In this document: piece after piece, positions 10,033 to 19,834 of the stretch
How the letters are laid out: every line of letters starts with the position of its first letter
Numbering within the stretch: position 1 is the stretch's first letter
Assembly (NCBI RefSeq): GCF_003994485.1
Contig: NZ_RZNJ01000004.1
Location: forward strand, 310,001-374,000
Direction: 5' to 3'
Length of the DNA stretch: 64,000 bases
Source of the DNA: Arsenicitalea aurantiaca
GTDB lineage: Bacteria; Pseudomonadota; Alphaproteobacteria; Rhizobiales; Devosiaceae
Notes under the pieces: model-generated
The model's database searches: none
Told to the model about the DNA's origin: nothing
What the model saw: only the letters and a program-made list of their open reading frames with translations
Made by a program: the position numbers and the translations under genes

Positions 10033-10101
10033 TGGGGGAAGGCTTGCCTTGCCCCGCCCCTTTACGCGATAAGCCGGTCCAGTTCTTTTTGGATATCGCT
10101 C

Positions 10102-11145
10102 ATGGCCTTCACCCCCCGCGTCTTCTCAGGCATCAAGCCCTCGGGCGATCTGCACCTCGGCAATTATCTCGGCGCCATCCGCCGTTTCGTGCCGCTGCAG
10201 CAGACCCATGAGTGCATCTATTGCGTCGTCGACATGCACGCGATCACAGTCTGGCAGGAGCCCGAGGACCTGCGGCGCTGGACCTACGAGATCGCGGCCG
10301 CCTACATCGCGTCCGGGCTCGATCCGAAAAGATCGATCATCTTCAACCAGTCCCAGGTGGTCGAGCACGCCGAGCTTTCCTGGATCTTCAACTGCGTCGC
10401 GCGCATGGGCTGGATGGCCCGCATGACCCAGTTCAAGGACAAGGCCGCCGAGGCGGGTGGGGAGAATTCCGAGGCCATTTCGCTCGGGCTTTTTGCCTAT
10501 CCCTCGCTGATGGCTGCCGACATCCTGCTCTACAAGGCGACCGGGGTGCCGGTCGGCGAGGACCAGAAGCAGCACCTCGAACTGACCCGCGACATCGCCA
10601 AGAAGTTCAATCACGACTTCAAAAAGCAGATCAAGGCGGCCGGGCACGAGCCCGAGTTCTTCCCCCTGACCGAGCCGATGATCACCGGGCCCGCCATGCG
10701 CGTCAAAAGCCTCAAGGACGGCACGCGCAAGATGAGCAAGTCCGACGCGTCGGACCTTTCCACCATCTACATGCTCGACGATGCCGCTCTGATCGCCAAG
10801 AAGATCAAGCGCGCGACCACAGATCCCGCACCCCTTCCCGAAACCGCCGAAGGCCTTGCTGGCCGACCTGAAGCCGAAAACCTCGTCGGCATCTATGCCG
10901 CGCTCTCCGGGCGGTCCGTCGATGAGGTGCTCTCCGAGTTCGGCGGCAAGGGCTGGGGCGTCTTCAAGCCGGCCCTGTCCGACCTCGCGGTCTCCGTGCT
11001 CGGGCCCATCGCAGACGAGATGCGCCGGCTGCTCGCGGACCGCGCCGAGATGGACGCGATCCTGCGCGACGGGGCCGAGCGGGCGCGCGCCATCGCCGCG
11101 CCGGTGATGAAGGACGTGCGCGACATCGTCGGCTTCGTCCGCTGA
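10102..11145 (+). CDS. trpS: Tryptophanyl-tRNA synthetase
   Basis: A 347-residue class Ic aminoacyl-tRNA synthetase that charges tRNA-Trp. The HIGH-type signature is [16 protein letters not shown] (residue ~15) and the KMSKS loop is [12 protein letters not shown] (residue ~210). The [17 protein letters not shown] block binds ATP/Trp. Length and start ([15 protein letters not shown]) are typical. A 69-bp gap separates it from murJ, so it may have its own promoter, but none stands out. Confidence 0.97.
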   Translation: MAFTPRVFSGIKPSGDLHLGNYLGAIRRFVPLQQTHECIYCVVDMHAITVWQEPEDLRRWTYEIAAAYIASGLDPKRSIIFNQSQVVEHAELSWIFNCVARMGWMARMTQFKDKAAEAGGENSEAISLGLFAYPSLMAADILLYKATGVPVGEDQKQHLELTRDIAKKFNHDFKKQIKAAGHEPEFFPLTEPMITGPAMRVKSLKDGTRKMSKSDASDLSTIYMLDDAALIAKKIKRATTDPAPLPETAEGLAGRPEAENLVGIYAALSGRSVDEVLSEFGGKGWGVFKPALSDLAVSVLGPIADEMRRLLADRAEMDAILRDGAERARAIAAPVMKDVRDIVGFVR

Positions 11146-11224
11146 CCGGGCCCGGGGTGCCGCTTGTGCGGCGGCCCGCCCGGTGGCAGACTCCCGGCAT
11201 CCGAAACAGCGACGGGGCAAGCGC

Positions 11225-11713
11225 GTGACCGAAACCGCGCCATCGAGCGAATACAAACGCAAATTCCTCGTCGTCATCGACGACACCGAGGAGTGCGATC
11301 GGGCCCTCACCTTCGCGGCCTATCGCGTTCGGCGGACGGGCGGCACGGTCGTGCTGCTCTCGGTCATCGATCCCCCTGGCTTCCACGGGCTCGGGGTCGA
11401 GGACGTGCTGCGTGCCGAAGCGCTGGAGGAGGCCGAGGCAATCCTCGACAAGCGCATCGCGCGGCTCAAAAAGATCGGCAACATCCGAACCGAGACCGTG
11501 ATCCGCGAGGGACGCGGCATCGCTGCAATCGAGCAGCTGATCGAGAAGGATCGCGACATCGCCATCCTGGTTCTGGCCGCAAGCGCGTCGGGCGACGGGC
11601 CGGGTCCGCTGGTCACCGCCTTTGCCACCCGCTCGGGCGGTACGGCGCTCCGCATCCCGATTACCATCGTGCCGGGCACGATGACCGATGAGGAGATCAT
11701 CGCGGTCTGCTGA
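11225..11713 (+). CDS. Universal stress protein (UspA family)
   Basis: A single-domain Usp protein. The opening KFLVVIDDTEECDRALTFAAYRVRRTGG is the conserved first beta strand and helix; the end has VLVLAASASGDGPGPLVTAF and a final strand IPITIVPG. The frame extends upstream to a GTG at 11183, but the GTG at 11225 (MTETAPSSEYKRK) fits the family N-terminus better and has a GGGGC sequence at reasonable distance, giving 162 residues. Usp proteins bind nucleotides and aid survival under stress; no specific role can be assigned. The next gene, nfu, appears to have its own promoter. Confidence 0.82.
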   Translation: MTETAPSSEYKRKFLVVIDDTEECDRALTFAAYRVRRTGGTVVLLSVIDPPGFHGLGVEDVLRAEALEEAEAILDKRIARLKKIGNIRTETVIREGRGIAAIEQLIEKDRDIAILVLAASASGDGPGPLVTAFATRSGGTALRIPITIVPGTMTDEEIIAVC

Positions 11714-11724
11714 TCGCCCGGGCC

Positions 11725-11753
11725 TTGCATGCGAGGACGAAAAAGCCTATCTC
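11725..11753 (+). promoter_or_regulatory. Promoter of nfu
   Basis: TTGCAT (11725-11730), a 17-base spacer, then TATCTC (11748-11753). Transcription would begin near 11760, which is the left edge of the Irr-like palindrome. Confidence 0.5.
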
Positions 11754-11759
11754 TCGCGT

Positions 11760-11776
11760 TCTAGAACGGTTCTAAA
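11760..11776 (+). promoter_or_regulatory. Irr-box (ICE)-like operator upstream of nfu
   Basis: The 17-mer TCTAGAACGGTTCTAAA is a near-perfect palindrome: the core TAGAAC-G-GTTCTA is exact, and the outer bases differ at one position only. It closely resembles the Irr/ICE consensus of Rhizobiales as I recall it (TTTAGAAnnnTTCTAAA). It lies at the expected transcription start, 16 bases before the nfu ATG, where a bound repressor would block initiation. This would turn down an Fe-S protein when iron is scarce. Confidence 0.6.
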
Positions 11777-11791
11777 CTGATCGGACGCGCC

Positions 11792-12358
11792 ATGTTCATC
11801 CAGACCGAAGCCACGCCCAACCCGGCGACGCTCAAATTCCTCCCCGGCCGCGATGTGCTCGTGGGCGAGCCGCGCGATTTCCGCAGCCCCGAAACGGCCA
11901 TGGCCTCGCCGCTGGCCGCGAGCCTTTTCGGCCTGCCCGGCGTCACCGGCGTCTTTCTCGGCTCGGATTTCATCTCGGTCACCAAGGACGAGACCGAATG
12001 GGCCCATATCAAGCCGGCGATCCTGGGCGCGATCATGGAGCATTTCCTTTCGGGGCGGCCCGTGCTCGGGGATGCCGGCGCGGCAATCCCGACCGACGAG
12101 ACCGAAGAGGAGTTCTTCGAGGCCGAGGACACCGAGACCGTCGAGGTGATCAAGGAACTGCTCGCCACCCGCGTGCGTCCCGCCGTCGCCATGGATGGCG
12201 GCGACATCATCTTCCGCGGCTATCGCGAGGGCACGGTGTTCCTGCACATGCAAGGCGCATGCTCGGGCTGCCCCTCCTCGACCGCCACCCTCAAGAACGG
12301 CATCGAGAACCTGCTCCGGCATTTCGTGCCCGGCGTCGAGGCCGTCCAGCAGGTCTAG
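11792..12358 (+). CDS. NifU-like Fe-S scaffold/carrier protein (Nfu/NFU1 type)
   Basis: A 188-residue protein with an N-terminal Nfu_N domain (MFIQTEATPNPATLKFLPG, residues 1-90) and a C-terminal NifU domain (residues ~110-180) carrying the CxxC motif CSGCPS (~residue 158) that holds a bridging [4Fe-4S] cluster between two subunits. Nfu carriers pass clusters to target enzymes such as lipoyl synthase and aconitase. It is the usual neighbour upstream of tsaB-rimI-fur in this group. The promoter is overlapped by an Irr-like box, consistent with control by iron status. Confidence 0.94.
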   Translation: MFIQTEATPNPATLKFLPGRDVLVGEPRDFRSPETAMASPLAASLFGLPGVTGVFLGSDFISVTKDETEWAHIKPAILGAIMEHFLSGRPVLGDAGAAIPTDETEEEFFEAEDTETVEVIKELLATRVRPAVAMDGGDIIFRGYREGTVFLHMQGACSGCPSSTATLKNGIENLLRHFVPGVEAVQQV

Positions 12359-12416
12359 CCGCAGGCCGCGGCAAGGCGCTTGCCCATGGGCCCGACGCAC
12401 ACTATCGGTTGGGCCC

Positions 12417-13028
12417 ATGATCACAGTGCTCGCCATCGATACCGCAGCCCCGCGCCTCCAACTGGCGCTGCTCGGACCCGATGGCCAAACCGATACCAGC
12501 ATCGATGACCTTGCCCAGGGCCATGCCGAACTGATCTTCGATCGCATCGGCCGACTGCTCGAGCGCAATGGGCTCGGTCATACCTTGATCGAGCGGATCG
12601 CGGTCACGACGGGGCCGGGTTCGTTCACCGGGCTGCGGATCGGGCTCAGCGCGGCGCGGGGCCTGGGGCTCGCACGCGACCTTCCCGTCATCGGAGTGCC
12701 GAGCCTTCTGGCTCTCTCGTTTTCGGGCCCGGCCGCCACGCCGTTTTCCGTCCTCCTCGATGCGCGTCGCGGCGAAGCCTATTTCCAGCCCTTTGCAGCG
12801 CCGGCGACGCCGCTCGCGCCGCCCATGGTGCTTGCCATGCAAGACGCGCGGGACCGCGCGGGGACCGCGCCCGTCATCGAAAGCCCCTTCGTCGATATTG
12901 CCCTCCTCGCTCGCTTCGCCCAGACGGCCGCGCCCGAAGACTTCGTGCCCGAAGCGGCCTATGTCCGGTCCGCGGATGCCAAGCCGCAGGACCGGGCCCG
13001 CATTGCCCGCAGGCGGGAGGAGCAATGA
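12417..13028 (+). CDS. tsaB: tRNA threonylcarbamoyladenosine biosynthesis protein TsaB
   Basis: A 203-residue TsaB that pairs with TsaD (not in this window) to make t6A37 in tRNAs reading ANN codons. The N-terminus MITVLAIDTAAPRLQLALL and the block TTGPGSFTGLRIGLSAARGL are diagnostic. The start is the ATG at 12417; the frame runs further upstream only through nfu in a shadow frame. The stop overlaps the rimI start by 4 bp (ATGA), showing translational coupling. Confidence 0.94.
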   Translation: MITVLAIDTAAPRLQLALLGPDGQTDTSIDDLAQGHAELIFDRIGRLLERNGLGHTLIERIAVTTGPGSFTGLRIGLSAARGLGLARDLPVIGVPSLLALSFSGPAATPFSVLLDARRGEAYFQPFAAPATPLAPPMVLAMQDARDRAGTAPVIESPFVDIALLARFAQTAAPEDFVPEAAYVRSADAKPQDRARIARRREEQ

Positions 13029-13504
13029 CCGGTTTCTGGTCGGCGCCCCATGGGCTCGGGATCACGCGCGGGGAAACCGGGGATGCCGAGGCCCTGGCGC
13101 GTCTTCATGCCAATAGCTTCTATCGCGGATGGCCGCGCGAGGATTTCGAAACCTACATTCTCGACCGGCGCTCCCCGGTGCTCGTCGCACGGGATGCGCG
13201 TCGGCGCGTCGCGGGCTTCATCATGCTGCGGCTTGCGGGCGACGAGGCCGAACTCATCACCATTGCCGTCGATCCGCGCTGGCGCGGCAAGGGCGTCGGG
13301 GCTGCGCTTCTGCGCGCGGGGCTTTCCTTTCTCTCGATGACGGCGGCCCGCAAGCTCTTTCTCGAAGTTGCCGAGGACAATCCGGCGGCGATCGCCCTTT
13401 ACCGGCGCGCGGGCTTTGTCGAAATCGGCCGGCGCAGCGGCTATTACGCGCGCGCTGATGGTCGGCCGGCCACCGCCCTTGTCCTCTCGCGCGATATTGG
13501 CTAA
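13025..13504 (+). CDS. rimI: Ribosomal protein S18-alanine N-acetyltransferase (GNAT family)
   Basis: A 159-residue GNAT acetyltransferase. The acetyl-CoA loop is visible as DPRWRGKGVGAALLRAG (~residue 90), followed by LEVAEDNPAAIALYRRAGFVEIGRRSGYY, the typical RimI ending. It overlaps tsaB by 4 bp and precedes fur/mur, matching the conserved tsaB-rimI-fur order. Assignment as RimI rests on this neighbourhood and the C-terminal block; related GNATs could have other substrates. Confidence 0.88.
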   Translation: MTGFWSAPHGLGITRGETGDAEALARLHANSFYRGWPREDFETYILDRRSPVLVARDARRRVAGFIMLRLAGDEAELITIAVDPRWRGKGVGAALLRAGLSFLSMTAARKLFLEVAEDNPAAIALYRRAGFVEIGRRSGYYARADGRPATALVLSRDIG

Positions 13505-13541
13505 CCCCGACCGGGGGCTTGTACGCACAAGGGGCCGGCCG

Positions 13542-13988
13542 ATGAACGATACGCAATCCACCGAGCCCACGCTCGAAGAGCAATGCGCCGCCCGCGGCAT
13601 GCGCATGACCGACCAGCGCCGCGTGATCGCCCAGGTGATCGAGCAGGCCATCGACCATCCCGACGTCGAGGAACTCTACCGCCGGGCGGTGGCGCGCGAT
13701 TCGCGCATCTCGCTCTCGACGGTCTACCGCACGCTTAACCTCTTCGAGGAGGCCGGTCTCGTCACCAAGCATGACTTCAAGGACGGACGCGCCCGCTTCG
13801 AGCTCATCCCGGACGAGCATCACGATCATCTGATCGACATCCGCTCGGGCCGCGTCATCGAATTCCGCAACGAGGAGATCGAGGCGATCCAGGAAGTCAT
13901 CGCCCGCAAGCTCGGCTACCGCCTCGTTGACCACAGGCTCGAGCTCTACGCCATCCCGCTCGACAAGCCGGCCCGCGACAAGGACTGA
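13542..13988 (+). CDS. Fur-family metalloregulator (Fur/Mur type)
   Basis: A 148-residue Fur-family repressor. The winged helix has RMTDQRRVIAQVIEQAIDHPDVEELYRRA and SLSTVYRTLNLFEEAGLV; the metal region has DEHHDHLIDIRSGRVIEF, with the histidines and acids of the regulatory site. The ATG at 13542 gives the normal N-terminus; the open frame upstream is a shadow of rimI. In Rhizobiales the homologue at this locus (rimI-fur-miaB) is usually Mur, which responds to manganese, while Irr and RirA handle iron. Whether this one senses Fe or Mn cannot be read from the sequence. It lacks an obvious haem-regulatory motif, so it is not Irr. Confidence 0.9.
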   Translation: MNDTQSTEPTLEEQCAARGMRMTDQRRVIAQVIEQAIDHPDVEELYRRAVARDSRISLSTVYRTLNLFEEAGLVTKHDFKDGRARFELIPDEHHDHLIDIRSGRVIEFRNEEIEAIQEVIARKLGYRLVDHRLELYAIPLDKPARDKD

Positions 13989-14039
13989 CGCGCGCGGGCG
14001 AGATTGGCAAGCCCGCTGGTTTTGCTGTATGAGCCGGCC

Positions 14040-15458
14040 ATGACCGAGATGCCCGCGCCAAAACCGAGCAAGAAGCTCTTCATCAAGACCTATGGCTGTC
14101 AGATGAACGTCTATGACAGCGACCGCATGGCCGATGCGCTGGCGCCGCACGGCTATGAGACGACCGGCGCGATCGAGGAAGCAGACCTCGTCGTCCTCAA
14201 CACCTGCCACATCCGTGAGAAGGCCTCCGAAAAGGTCTTCTCCGAACTGGGGCGGTTGCGCGAGATGCGGGCGGCTCGCCGCGCGGCGGGCGGGGACATG
14301 ATGATCGGTGTCGCCGGCTGCGTCGCGCAGGCGGAGGGCGAGGAGATCGTCCGCCGGGCGCCCGTGGTCGACCTCGTCTTCGGCCCTCAGGCCTATCACC
14401 GCCTGCCCGAACTGATCGGACGGGCCCATAACGGCGCTGCCGTCGTCGACACCGATTTTCCCGAGGAAGACAAGTTCGAGCACCTGCCTGCCGCGCGCCG
14501 CGAGGTCACGGTGAAGCGCGGGCTCACGGCCTTCCTCACCGTGCAGGAAGGGTGCGACAAGTTCTGCTCGTTCTGCGTCGTGCCCTATACGCGCGGTGCC
14601 GAGACCTCCCGCCCCGTCGAGCAGGTTCTCGCTGAGGCGCGCAACCTTGCGGCCGCCGGCGTGCGCGAAATCACGCTCCTCGGGCAGAACGTCAACGCCT
14701 ATCACGGGCTGGATGCCGCTGGCCGCACGATCGGGCTCGGCGAACTCTGCCATCGCCTCGCGGCGATCCCCGGGCTCGCGCGCCTGCGCTACACCACGAG
14801 CCATCCCATCGACATGGCGGACGATCTGATCGCGGCCCATCGCGATCTCGATGCGCTGATGCCCTACCTCCACCTGCCGGTGCAGTCGGGATCCGACACG
14901 ATCCTCAAGGCGATGAACCGCCGCCACACCCGCGCCCAGTACATGGACGTCATCGCGCGCATCCGCGCGGCGCGCCCGGACATCGCGCTCTCGGGCGATT
15001 TCATCGTCGGTTTTCCGGGCGAGACAGATGCCGACTTCGAGGACACGCTTTCGATCGTGCGCGAGGTCGGTTACGCCTCGGCCTTTACCTTCAAATATTC
15101 CCCCCGCCCCGGCACCCCCGGCGCCGGGCTCGGCGACCAGGTGCCAGAGCCGGTCAAGGCCGAGCGGCTCGAGCGGCTCCAGGCCCTCGTCACGGCCCAG
15201 ACCCGCGCTTTTGCAGAGGCCTGCGTGGGACGCACGCTCGACGTACTGCTCGAGCGCCCCGGCCGCATGCCCGGCCAGCTCGGCGGGCGCTCGCCTTATC
15301 TCCAGGCCGTCCATGTCGAAGCGCCCGAAGCCCTGATCGGCACGCTGCAGCCGGTGCTGATCACGGCCACTGGAAATAATTCCATCACGGGCAAAATTGT
15401 CACGGGAATGGAACCGAACTCTGCTAGCGTTGTTGAATCGGTCGCGTCAGTCGCCTGA
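14040..15458 (+). CDS. miaB: tRNA-2-methylthio-N6-dimethylallyladenosine synthase MiaB
   Basis: A radical-SAM methylthiotransferase that makes ms2i6A37 in tRNA. At 472 residues it has the N-terminal UPF0004 domain ([20 protein letters not shown], with further cysteines in [12 protein letters not shown] and GVAGCVAQ), the radical-SAM CxxxCxxC motif in [17 protein letters not shown] (~residue 165), and a C-terminal TRAM domain ending near [11 protein letters not shown]. The ATG at 14040 begins the normal N-terminus; the frame is open 36 bases further upstream without family support. It follows fur/mur and is followed by phoH. Confidence 0.96.
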   Translation: MTEMPAPKPSKKLFIKTYGCQMNVYDSDRMADALAPHGYETTGAIEEADLVVLNTCHIREKASEKVFSELGRLREMRAARRAAGGDMMIGVAGCVAQAEGEEIVRRAPVVDLVFGPQAYHRLPELIGRAHNGAAVVDTDFPEEDKFEHLPAARREVTVKRGLTAFLTVQEGCDKFCSFCVVPYTRGAETSRPVEQVLAEARNLAAAGVREITLLGQNVNAYHGLDAAGRTIGLGELCHRLAAIPGLARLRYTTSHPIDMADDLIAAHRDLDALMPYLHLPVQSGSDTILKAMNRRHTRAQYMDVIARIRAARPDIALSGDFIVGFPGETDADFEDTLSIVREVGYASAFTFKYSPRPGTPGAGLGDQVPEPVKAERLERLQALVTAQTRAFAEACVGRTLDVLLERPGRMPGQLGGRSPYLQAVHVEAPEALIGTLQPVLITATGNNSITGKIVTGMEPNSASVVESVASVA

Positions 15459-15494
15459 ACATGAGGCGGCGCAGCCTCGTGGAGCCAACCAGAT

Positions 15495-16529
15495 TTGAGC
15501 AGGCACTTGCCATCCGCCCCAGACACCGCTCTTTCCTCCCAGCTTGAACTCGCTTTCGAAGACAATCGTCTGGCCGCCCAGCTCTATGGGGATTTCGACC
15601 AGAACCTCGCGCTGATCGAGCAGCGCCTTTCGGTGCGCGCCACGCCGCGTGGCAATCATGTGCTGCTGATGGGCTCGGCCACGGGCGTAGACCAGGCGCG
15701 CCGCGTACTGGAATCGCTTTACGGTTCGCTCGAGGAAGGCCGCCCGGTCGAAATCGCCGATGTCGACGCCGTGATCCGCATGATCGAGAGCGAGGACAGC
15801 CAGCTCGTCCTGCCCACAATGGAAAAGAAGGGCAAGGTGCGCATGGCGCAGATCGCGACGCGCAAGGCGACGATCGTCGCGCGCACCCCCGCCCAGGACG
15901 CCTATATGCGCGCCATGGAGCGCTCCGAGCTCGTCTTCGGGGTGGGCCCGGCCGGCACCGGCAAGACCTATCTGGCCGTCGCCCACGCTGCCACCCTGCT
16001 CGAACGCGGCGACATCAACCGCATCATCCTCTCGCGTCCCGCCGTCGAGGCGGGTGAGCGGTTGGGCTTCCTGCCTGGCGACATGCGCGAGAAGGTCGAT
16101 CCCTATCTCCGCCCGCTCTACGACGCGCTCTACGACATGATGCATCCCGAAAACGTCGAGCGCTGCCTCACCACCGGCATGATCGAGGTCGCGCCGCTCG
16201 CCTTCATGCGCGGGCGCACGCTCGCCAATTCGGTGATCATCCTCGATGAGGCGCAGAACACCACTTCGATGCAGATGAAGATGTTTCTCACCCGGCTCGG
16301 GGAGAACTCCAAGATGATCGTCACCGGCGATCCGACCCAGGTTGACCTGCCGCGCGGGGAGAAGTCGGGCCTTGTCGAGGCGGTGAACCTCCTCGACGGC
16401 ATCGAGGGCATCCATATCACGCGCTTTTCGGATCGCGACGTGGTGCGCCATGCGCTGGTGGGCCGGATCGTGCGTGCCTACGAGGCCGATACCGCCAAGC
16501 GCCTCGCCACCGAGGCCGCAGGGCGTTAG
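15495..16529 (+). CDS. phoH: PhoH-family ATPase
   Basis: A 344-residue PhoH/YbeZ protein: a cytoplasmic P-loop ATPase tied to RNA metabolism and ribosome quality, nearly always encoded beside ybeY. Walker A is [11 protein letters not shown] (~residue 152), Walker B is [12 protein letters not shown], and DPTQVDLP follows. The start is a TTG at 15495 preceded by GGAG with a 10-base gap; no better start exists upstream of the conserved [21 protein letters not shown] block. It is the first gene of a phoH-ybeY-tlyC-lnt cluster. Confidence 0.94.
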   Translation: MSRHLPSAPDTALSSQLELAFEDNRLAAQLYGDFDQNLALIEQRLSVRATPRGNHVLLMGSATGVDQARRVLESLYGSLEEGRPVEIADVDAVIRMIESEDSQLVLPTMEKKGKVRMAQIATRKATIVARTPAQDAYMRAMERSELVFGVGPAGTGKTYLAVAHAATLLERGDINRIILSRPAVEAGERLGFLPGDMREKVDPYLRPLYDALYDMMHPENVERCLTTGMIEVAPLAFMRGRTLANSVIILDEAQNTTSMQMKMFLTRLGENSKMIVTGDPTQVDLPRGEKSGLVEAVNLLDGIEGIHITRFSDRDVVRHALVGRIVRAYEADTAKRLATEAAGR

Positions 16530-16532
16530 CGC

Positions 16533-17003
16533 ATGGCTTCGCCTCCATTCGAGATCGCCTTTGCGCACAATGCCGAAGGCTGGCCGGAGGGGCTCGAGCC
16601 CCTCGCCGAAGCCGCGGTCGCCGCGGCCCTTGCCGCTTCGGGCGCGCGCCAGACCGGCCCGGCCGAGCTTTCGATCGTTCTGACCGACGATGCCGAACAG
16701 CAGGGCCTCAACGCCGAGTGGCGCGGCATGGACAAGCCCACCAACGTCCTCAGTTTCCCCCAGATCGAGCCCTTTGCGCCTGTTTTCGGCATCCTGGGGG
16801 ACATCATCCTTGCCCGCGAGACGCTCGAGCGCGAAGCGATCGAACTCGACAAGCCCTTCACGGACCATTTCACCCATCTCGTGGTCCATGGCTTCCTTCA
16901 CATTCTGGGCTATGATCACATCGATGACGAGGAGGCCCTTGTCATGGAGGGCCTCGAGACCCAGATTCTCGCGAGCCTGGGTCTTAGCGATCCCTATCAA
17001 TAA
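16533..17003 (+). CDS. ybeY: Endoribonuclease YbeY (rRNA maturation)
   Basis: A 156-residue single-strand endoribonuclease needed for 16S rRNA 3'-end maturation and late 70S quality control. The zinc site H-x3-H-x5-H is exact in HGFLHILGYDH (~residue 118), and the upstream block WRGMDKPTNVLSFPQ is typical. It starts 3 bases after the phoH stop and ends 30 bases before the CBS-domain gene, so the three are surely co-transcribed. Confidence 0.96.
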   Translation: MASPPFEIAFAHNAEGWPEGLEPLAEAAVAAALAASGARQTGPAELSIVLTDDAEQQGLNAEWRGMDKPTNVLSFPQIEPFAPVFGILGDIILARETLEREAIELDKPFTDHFTHLVVHGFLHILGYDHIDDEEALVMEGLETQILASLGLSDPYQ

Positions 17004-17033
17004 GGAGAAACAGCCGCCGCGCGGCCCCTTGAA

Positions 17034-18074
17034 ATGAGCGATTCAGACAGTCCGAGCGTGCCGGAAGCACGTCGTTCCACGGCGTTGGTCAAGCTGCCCG
17101 AGGAACCCAACCCCGAACCGGGGTCTAGTCCCGCCTCCGCCCAGCCGCGGGGGCAGACACTCTGGTCCCGGCTCAAAGCCCTCTTTGCGCTCCGGACCGC
17201 GTCTCTGCGCGACGATCTCGAAGTCGCGCTCGAGAGCGAAGCCAATGGCGAGACCGCCGATTTCTCGCCCTCCGAACGCACCATCCTGCAGAACGTGCTG
17301 CAGCTTGGGGAAAAGCGGGTGGACGACGTCATGGTGCCGCGCGCCGACATCGAGGCGATAGATGCGGACCAATCCCTGGGCGCCCTGCTCGCGCTCTTCC
17401 GTGAGGTTGGCCACTCCCGTATCCCGGTCTATACCGAGACCCTCGACAACATCACGGGCTTCATCCACGTCAAGGATGCGCTGGGGCGCATTACCGAGGC
17501 GGTGACCGATCCCGCCAAGGACATTCCGGTGCGGCTGGTTTCCCCGGCCCTGAAGCTCAAGATCGGCCGGCTCGACCTCCTGCGCCCCGTCCTTTTCGTG
17601 CCGCCCTCCATGCCGGTGGGCGATCTCCTCCAGCAGATGCAGCACAAGCGCCTGCACATGGCGATCGTGATCGACGAGTATGGCGGCACCGATGGCGTCG
17701 TCACCATCGAGGATCTGCTCGAGGCCGTCGTCGGCGAGATCGAGGACGAGCATGACGATCTGGACGAGGCGATGGTCAAGAAGGTCAATTCCAACATTTA
17801 TCTCGCCAATGCCCGCGCCGAACTCGAAGAAGTGCGCGAGGTGATCGGCCCCGATTTCGATCCGGGCGCCCGCGCCGAGGAGATCGATACGGTCGGTGGC
17901 CTCGTCTTCGATCTGGCCGGGCGCGTCCCCGCAAAGGGCGAGATCATCCGCCAATTCCCCGGTTTCGAGTTCGAGGTGCTGGCCTCCGACGCCCGCCAGA
18001 TCCGCCGGCTCAAGATCAAGCGGGTCAAGACGCGCGTGCGTGGAGACGCAGAGCCCCCTCAGCTCACTCAATAG
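17034..18074 (+). CDS. CorC/TlyC-type hemolysin-family protein with CBS pair
   Basis: A 346-residue soluble protein of the TlyC/CorC/YbeX group. After a variable, proline-rich N-terminus it has LGEKRVDDVMVPRADIEAIDAD, then a pair of CBS domains (residues ~105-230; HSRIPVYTETLDNITGFIHVKD and HMAIVIDEYGGTDGVVTIEDLLEAVVGEI) and a C-terminal CorC_HlyC domain (~250-330; VGGLVFDLAGRVP). There is no N-terminal DUF21 membrane domain. The group is linked to Mg2+/Co2+ homeostasis or ribosome-related functions with YbeY/PhoH; the old hemolysin name should not be taken literally. Confidence 0.9.
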   Translation: MSDSDSPSVPEARRSTALVKLPEEPNPEPGSSPASAQPRGQTLWSRLKALFALRTASLRDDLEVALESEANGETADFSPSERTILQNVLQLGEKRVDDVMVPRADIEAIDADQSLGALLALFREVGHSRIPVYTETLDNITGFIHVKDALGRITEAVTDPAKDIPVRLVSPALKLKIGRLDLLRPVLFVPPSMPVGDLLQQMQHKRLHMAIVIDEYGGTDGVVTIEDLLEAVVGEIEDEHDDLDEAMVKKVNSNIYLANARAELEEVREVIGPDFDPGARAEEIDTVGGLVFDLAGRVPAKGEIIRQFPGFEFEVLASDARQIRRLKIKRVKTRVRGDAEPPQLTQ

Positions 18075-18171
18075 TCATGGCCGGGGCAGGCCCGGCCGCG
18101 CCCGCCCCGGCTTGACGGCACCCTGCCCTGCGGCGAACGTGCCCCATGGTCCCTGATTCTCCTGCCCGTAG

Positions 18172-19788
18172 ATGAGCCCGGTCACCCGGCTCGCCGAAGC
18201 CCTGATGCTGAGCCATGGCTGGCGCCGCTTCCTCATTCTGTATGTTGCGGGCGCCGTCGCCGCCCTGTCGGCGGCGCCGCTCTTCATCCTGCCTGCGCTT
18301 CTCGTCGCCATGCCCTTCTGGGTCTGGGCGCTCGATGGCGCGGAGCCCGGACGGGGGATTGTCGACCGCCTCTTCGGGCCGGCCTTCGCCATCGGCTTTG
18401 CCTTTGGCTGGGGCTATTTCACCGTCACCTTCCACTGGCTCGGTGCGGCCTTCTTTATCGAAGGCGGGCTCTATCTCCTGCTCATGCCGCCCGCCATCCT
18501 TGCCCTCGCGGCGCTGATCGGGCTGTTCTGGGGCCTGGGTAGCGCGCTCGCCCATGCATTCTGGTCCAATGGACCTTGGCGCATCGCGACCCTCGCGACG
18601 GCCCTCGGCGCTGCCGAATATGCGCGCGGCACGTTTTTTACCGGTTTCCCCTTCGATCTTCTGGGCTACGCCCTGACCGGTACCGACGAGATGGTGCAGG
18701 CGGCGTCCCTCGTGGGGATCTACGGGCTTACCCTCATCGCCGCGCTGATCGGCTTTGCGCCGGCGCTGGTCTGGCCGGCGGACGGGCGGACCCTGACGCG
18801 CCGGTTCGTGCCCGTCTGCCTTGCGCTGGGGCTCGTTGCGCTGCAGCTGGGCTGGGGCAATGTCCGGCTCTCCTCGACTGCGCTCGCCGAACGGGACGAT
18901 CTCCGCCTGCGGCTCGTTCAGCCCATGGTGCTCGAACATGTCGATTGGAGCCTCGCCGATCCGGCGACCGTGATGGACAGGCTGATCGGGCTCACCGAGA
19001 CCCGCACCGGTCCCGACGATCCGGGGCTTTCCGGGGTGACACACGTCATCTGGCCCGAATCGGTCTTTCCGTTCTTTCTGGGGCAGTATCCCGATGCGCT
19101 GGCGCGGATCGGTCGCATGCTGCCCGAAAACGCGCTCCTCTTGACCGGCGCCCCGCGGGCCGACTACGCCACGGGCACCGACAATCCCGGCTACAACGCG
19201 CTCCTTGCCATCGATACCAATGGCGAGATCGTCGCGCGCTACGACAAGTCCCACCTCGTGCCCTTTGGGGAATACCTGCCCTTTGCCGATCTCTTCGGGC
19301 TTTTCGGCATCCGCCAGTTCGTGCCGGGCACCGAAGGCTGGGCGCCGGGCGACGGGCGGCGGCTGGTTGCCGCGCCCGGCACGCCCGCCTTCATCGCGCT
19401 CATCTGCTACGAGGCGATCTTTTCGGGCCAGCTCGGCGCCGATCCGCGCGATGCCCAGTGGATCCTCAACATCACAAATGACGCCTGGTTCGACGGGTCG
19501 ATCGGGCCCGAAAAGCACGCCCATCACGCGCGGATCCGCGCCGTGGAGGCGGGGCTGCCCATGGTGCGGGTCGGCAATTCCGGCATCACCTTCCTTTCCG
19601 ACCCTCTCGGGCGCATCACCGCCCGTCTCGCGCCCGAAGAAATGGCGCTGATGGATGTGGTGCCGACCCAGAAGCTCGAGACGACGCTCTTCAACCGGCT
19701 TTGGCACTGGCCGTTCTTCTTTGCGCTCGGCGTCGGCGCCCTCCTCTCGATCGGGGCGAGCCGCCGCCCGCGAAAGGCGCTGGCATAA
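18172..19788 (+). CDS. lnt: Apolipoprotein N-acyltransferase Lnt
   Basis: An inner-membrane enzyme that adds the third acyl chain to lipoproteins. At 538 residues it has several N-terminal membrane segments (residues ~15-210) followed by a nitrilase-like periplasmic domain with the catalytic triad: Glu in [11 protein letters not shown], Lys in [14 protein letters not shown] and Cys in [36 protein letters not shown] is also typical. A last hydrophobic segment precedes the stop. It follows the CBS-domain gene in the usual order. In many relatives a small XRE regulator lies between lnt and metK; none is present here. Confidence 0.95.
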   Translation: MSPVTRLAEALMLSHGWRRFLILYVAGAVAALSAAPLFILPALLVAMPFWVWALDGAEPGRGIVDRLFGPAFAIGFAFGWGYFTVTFHWLGAAFFIEGGLYLLLMPPAILALAALIGLFWGLGSALAHAFWSNGPWRIATLATALGAAEYARGTFFTGFPFDLLGYALTGTDEMVQAASLVGIYGLTLIAALIGFAPALVWPADGRTLTRRFVPVCLALGLVALQLGWGNVRLSSTALAERDDLRLRLVQPMVLEHVDWSLADPATVMDRLIGLTETRTGPDDPGLSGVTHVIWPESVFPFFLGQYPDALARIGRMLPENALLLTGAPRADYATGTDNPGYNALLAIDTNGEIVARYDKSHLVPFGEYLPFADLFGLFGIRQFVPGTEGWAPGDGRRLVAAPGTPAFIALICYEAIFSGQLGADPRDAQWILNITNDAWFDGSIGPEKHAHHARIRAVEAGLPMVRVGNSGITFLSDPLGRITARLAPEEMALMDVVPTQKLETTLFNRLWHWPFFFALGVGALLSIGASRRPRKALA

Positions 19789-19810
19789 CGTTCTCCTCAC
19801 GGGCCGGAAG

Positions 19811-19834
19811 GGATATCAAGCTTTCTTTATATCC
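19811..19834 (+). promoter_or_regulatory. 24-bp palindromic operator upstream of metK
   Basis: GGATATCAAG is followed by a 4-base centre and CTTTATATCC; 18 of 24 positions are symmetric, with perfect outer halves (GGATAT/ATATCC) and inner AAG/CTT. It lies 85 bases before the metK start. A -35-like TTGACC begins 4 bases downstream (19838). The dimensions suit an ArsR- or HTH-type homodimer. It resembles motifs reported for SahR-type regulators of methionine-cycle genes, but that comparison is from memory. Confidence 0.5.

Noticed and set aside
13257-15314. 685-residue open frame antisense to rimI-fur-miaB
   Set aside because: Covers three well-supported genes on the other strand and shows no protein features.
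17034-18074. Hemolysin toxin
   Set aside because: The TlyC/hemolysin label is historical; the protein is a cytoplasmic CBS-CorC_HlyC protein beside phoH-ybeY with no secretion signal.
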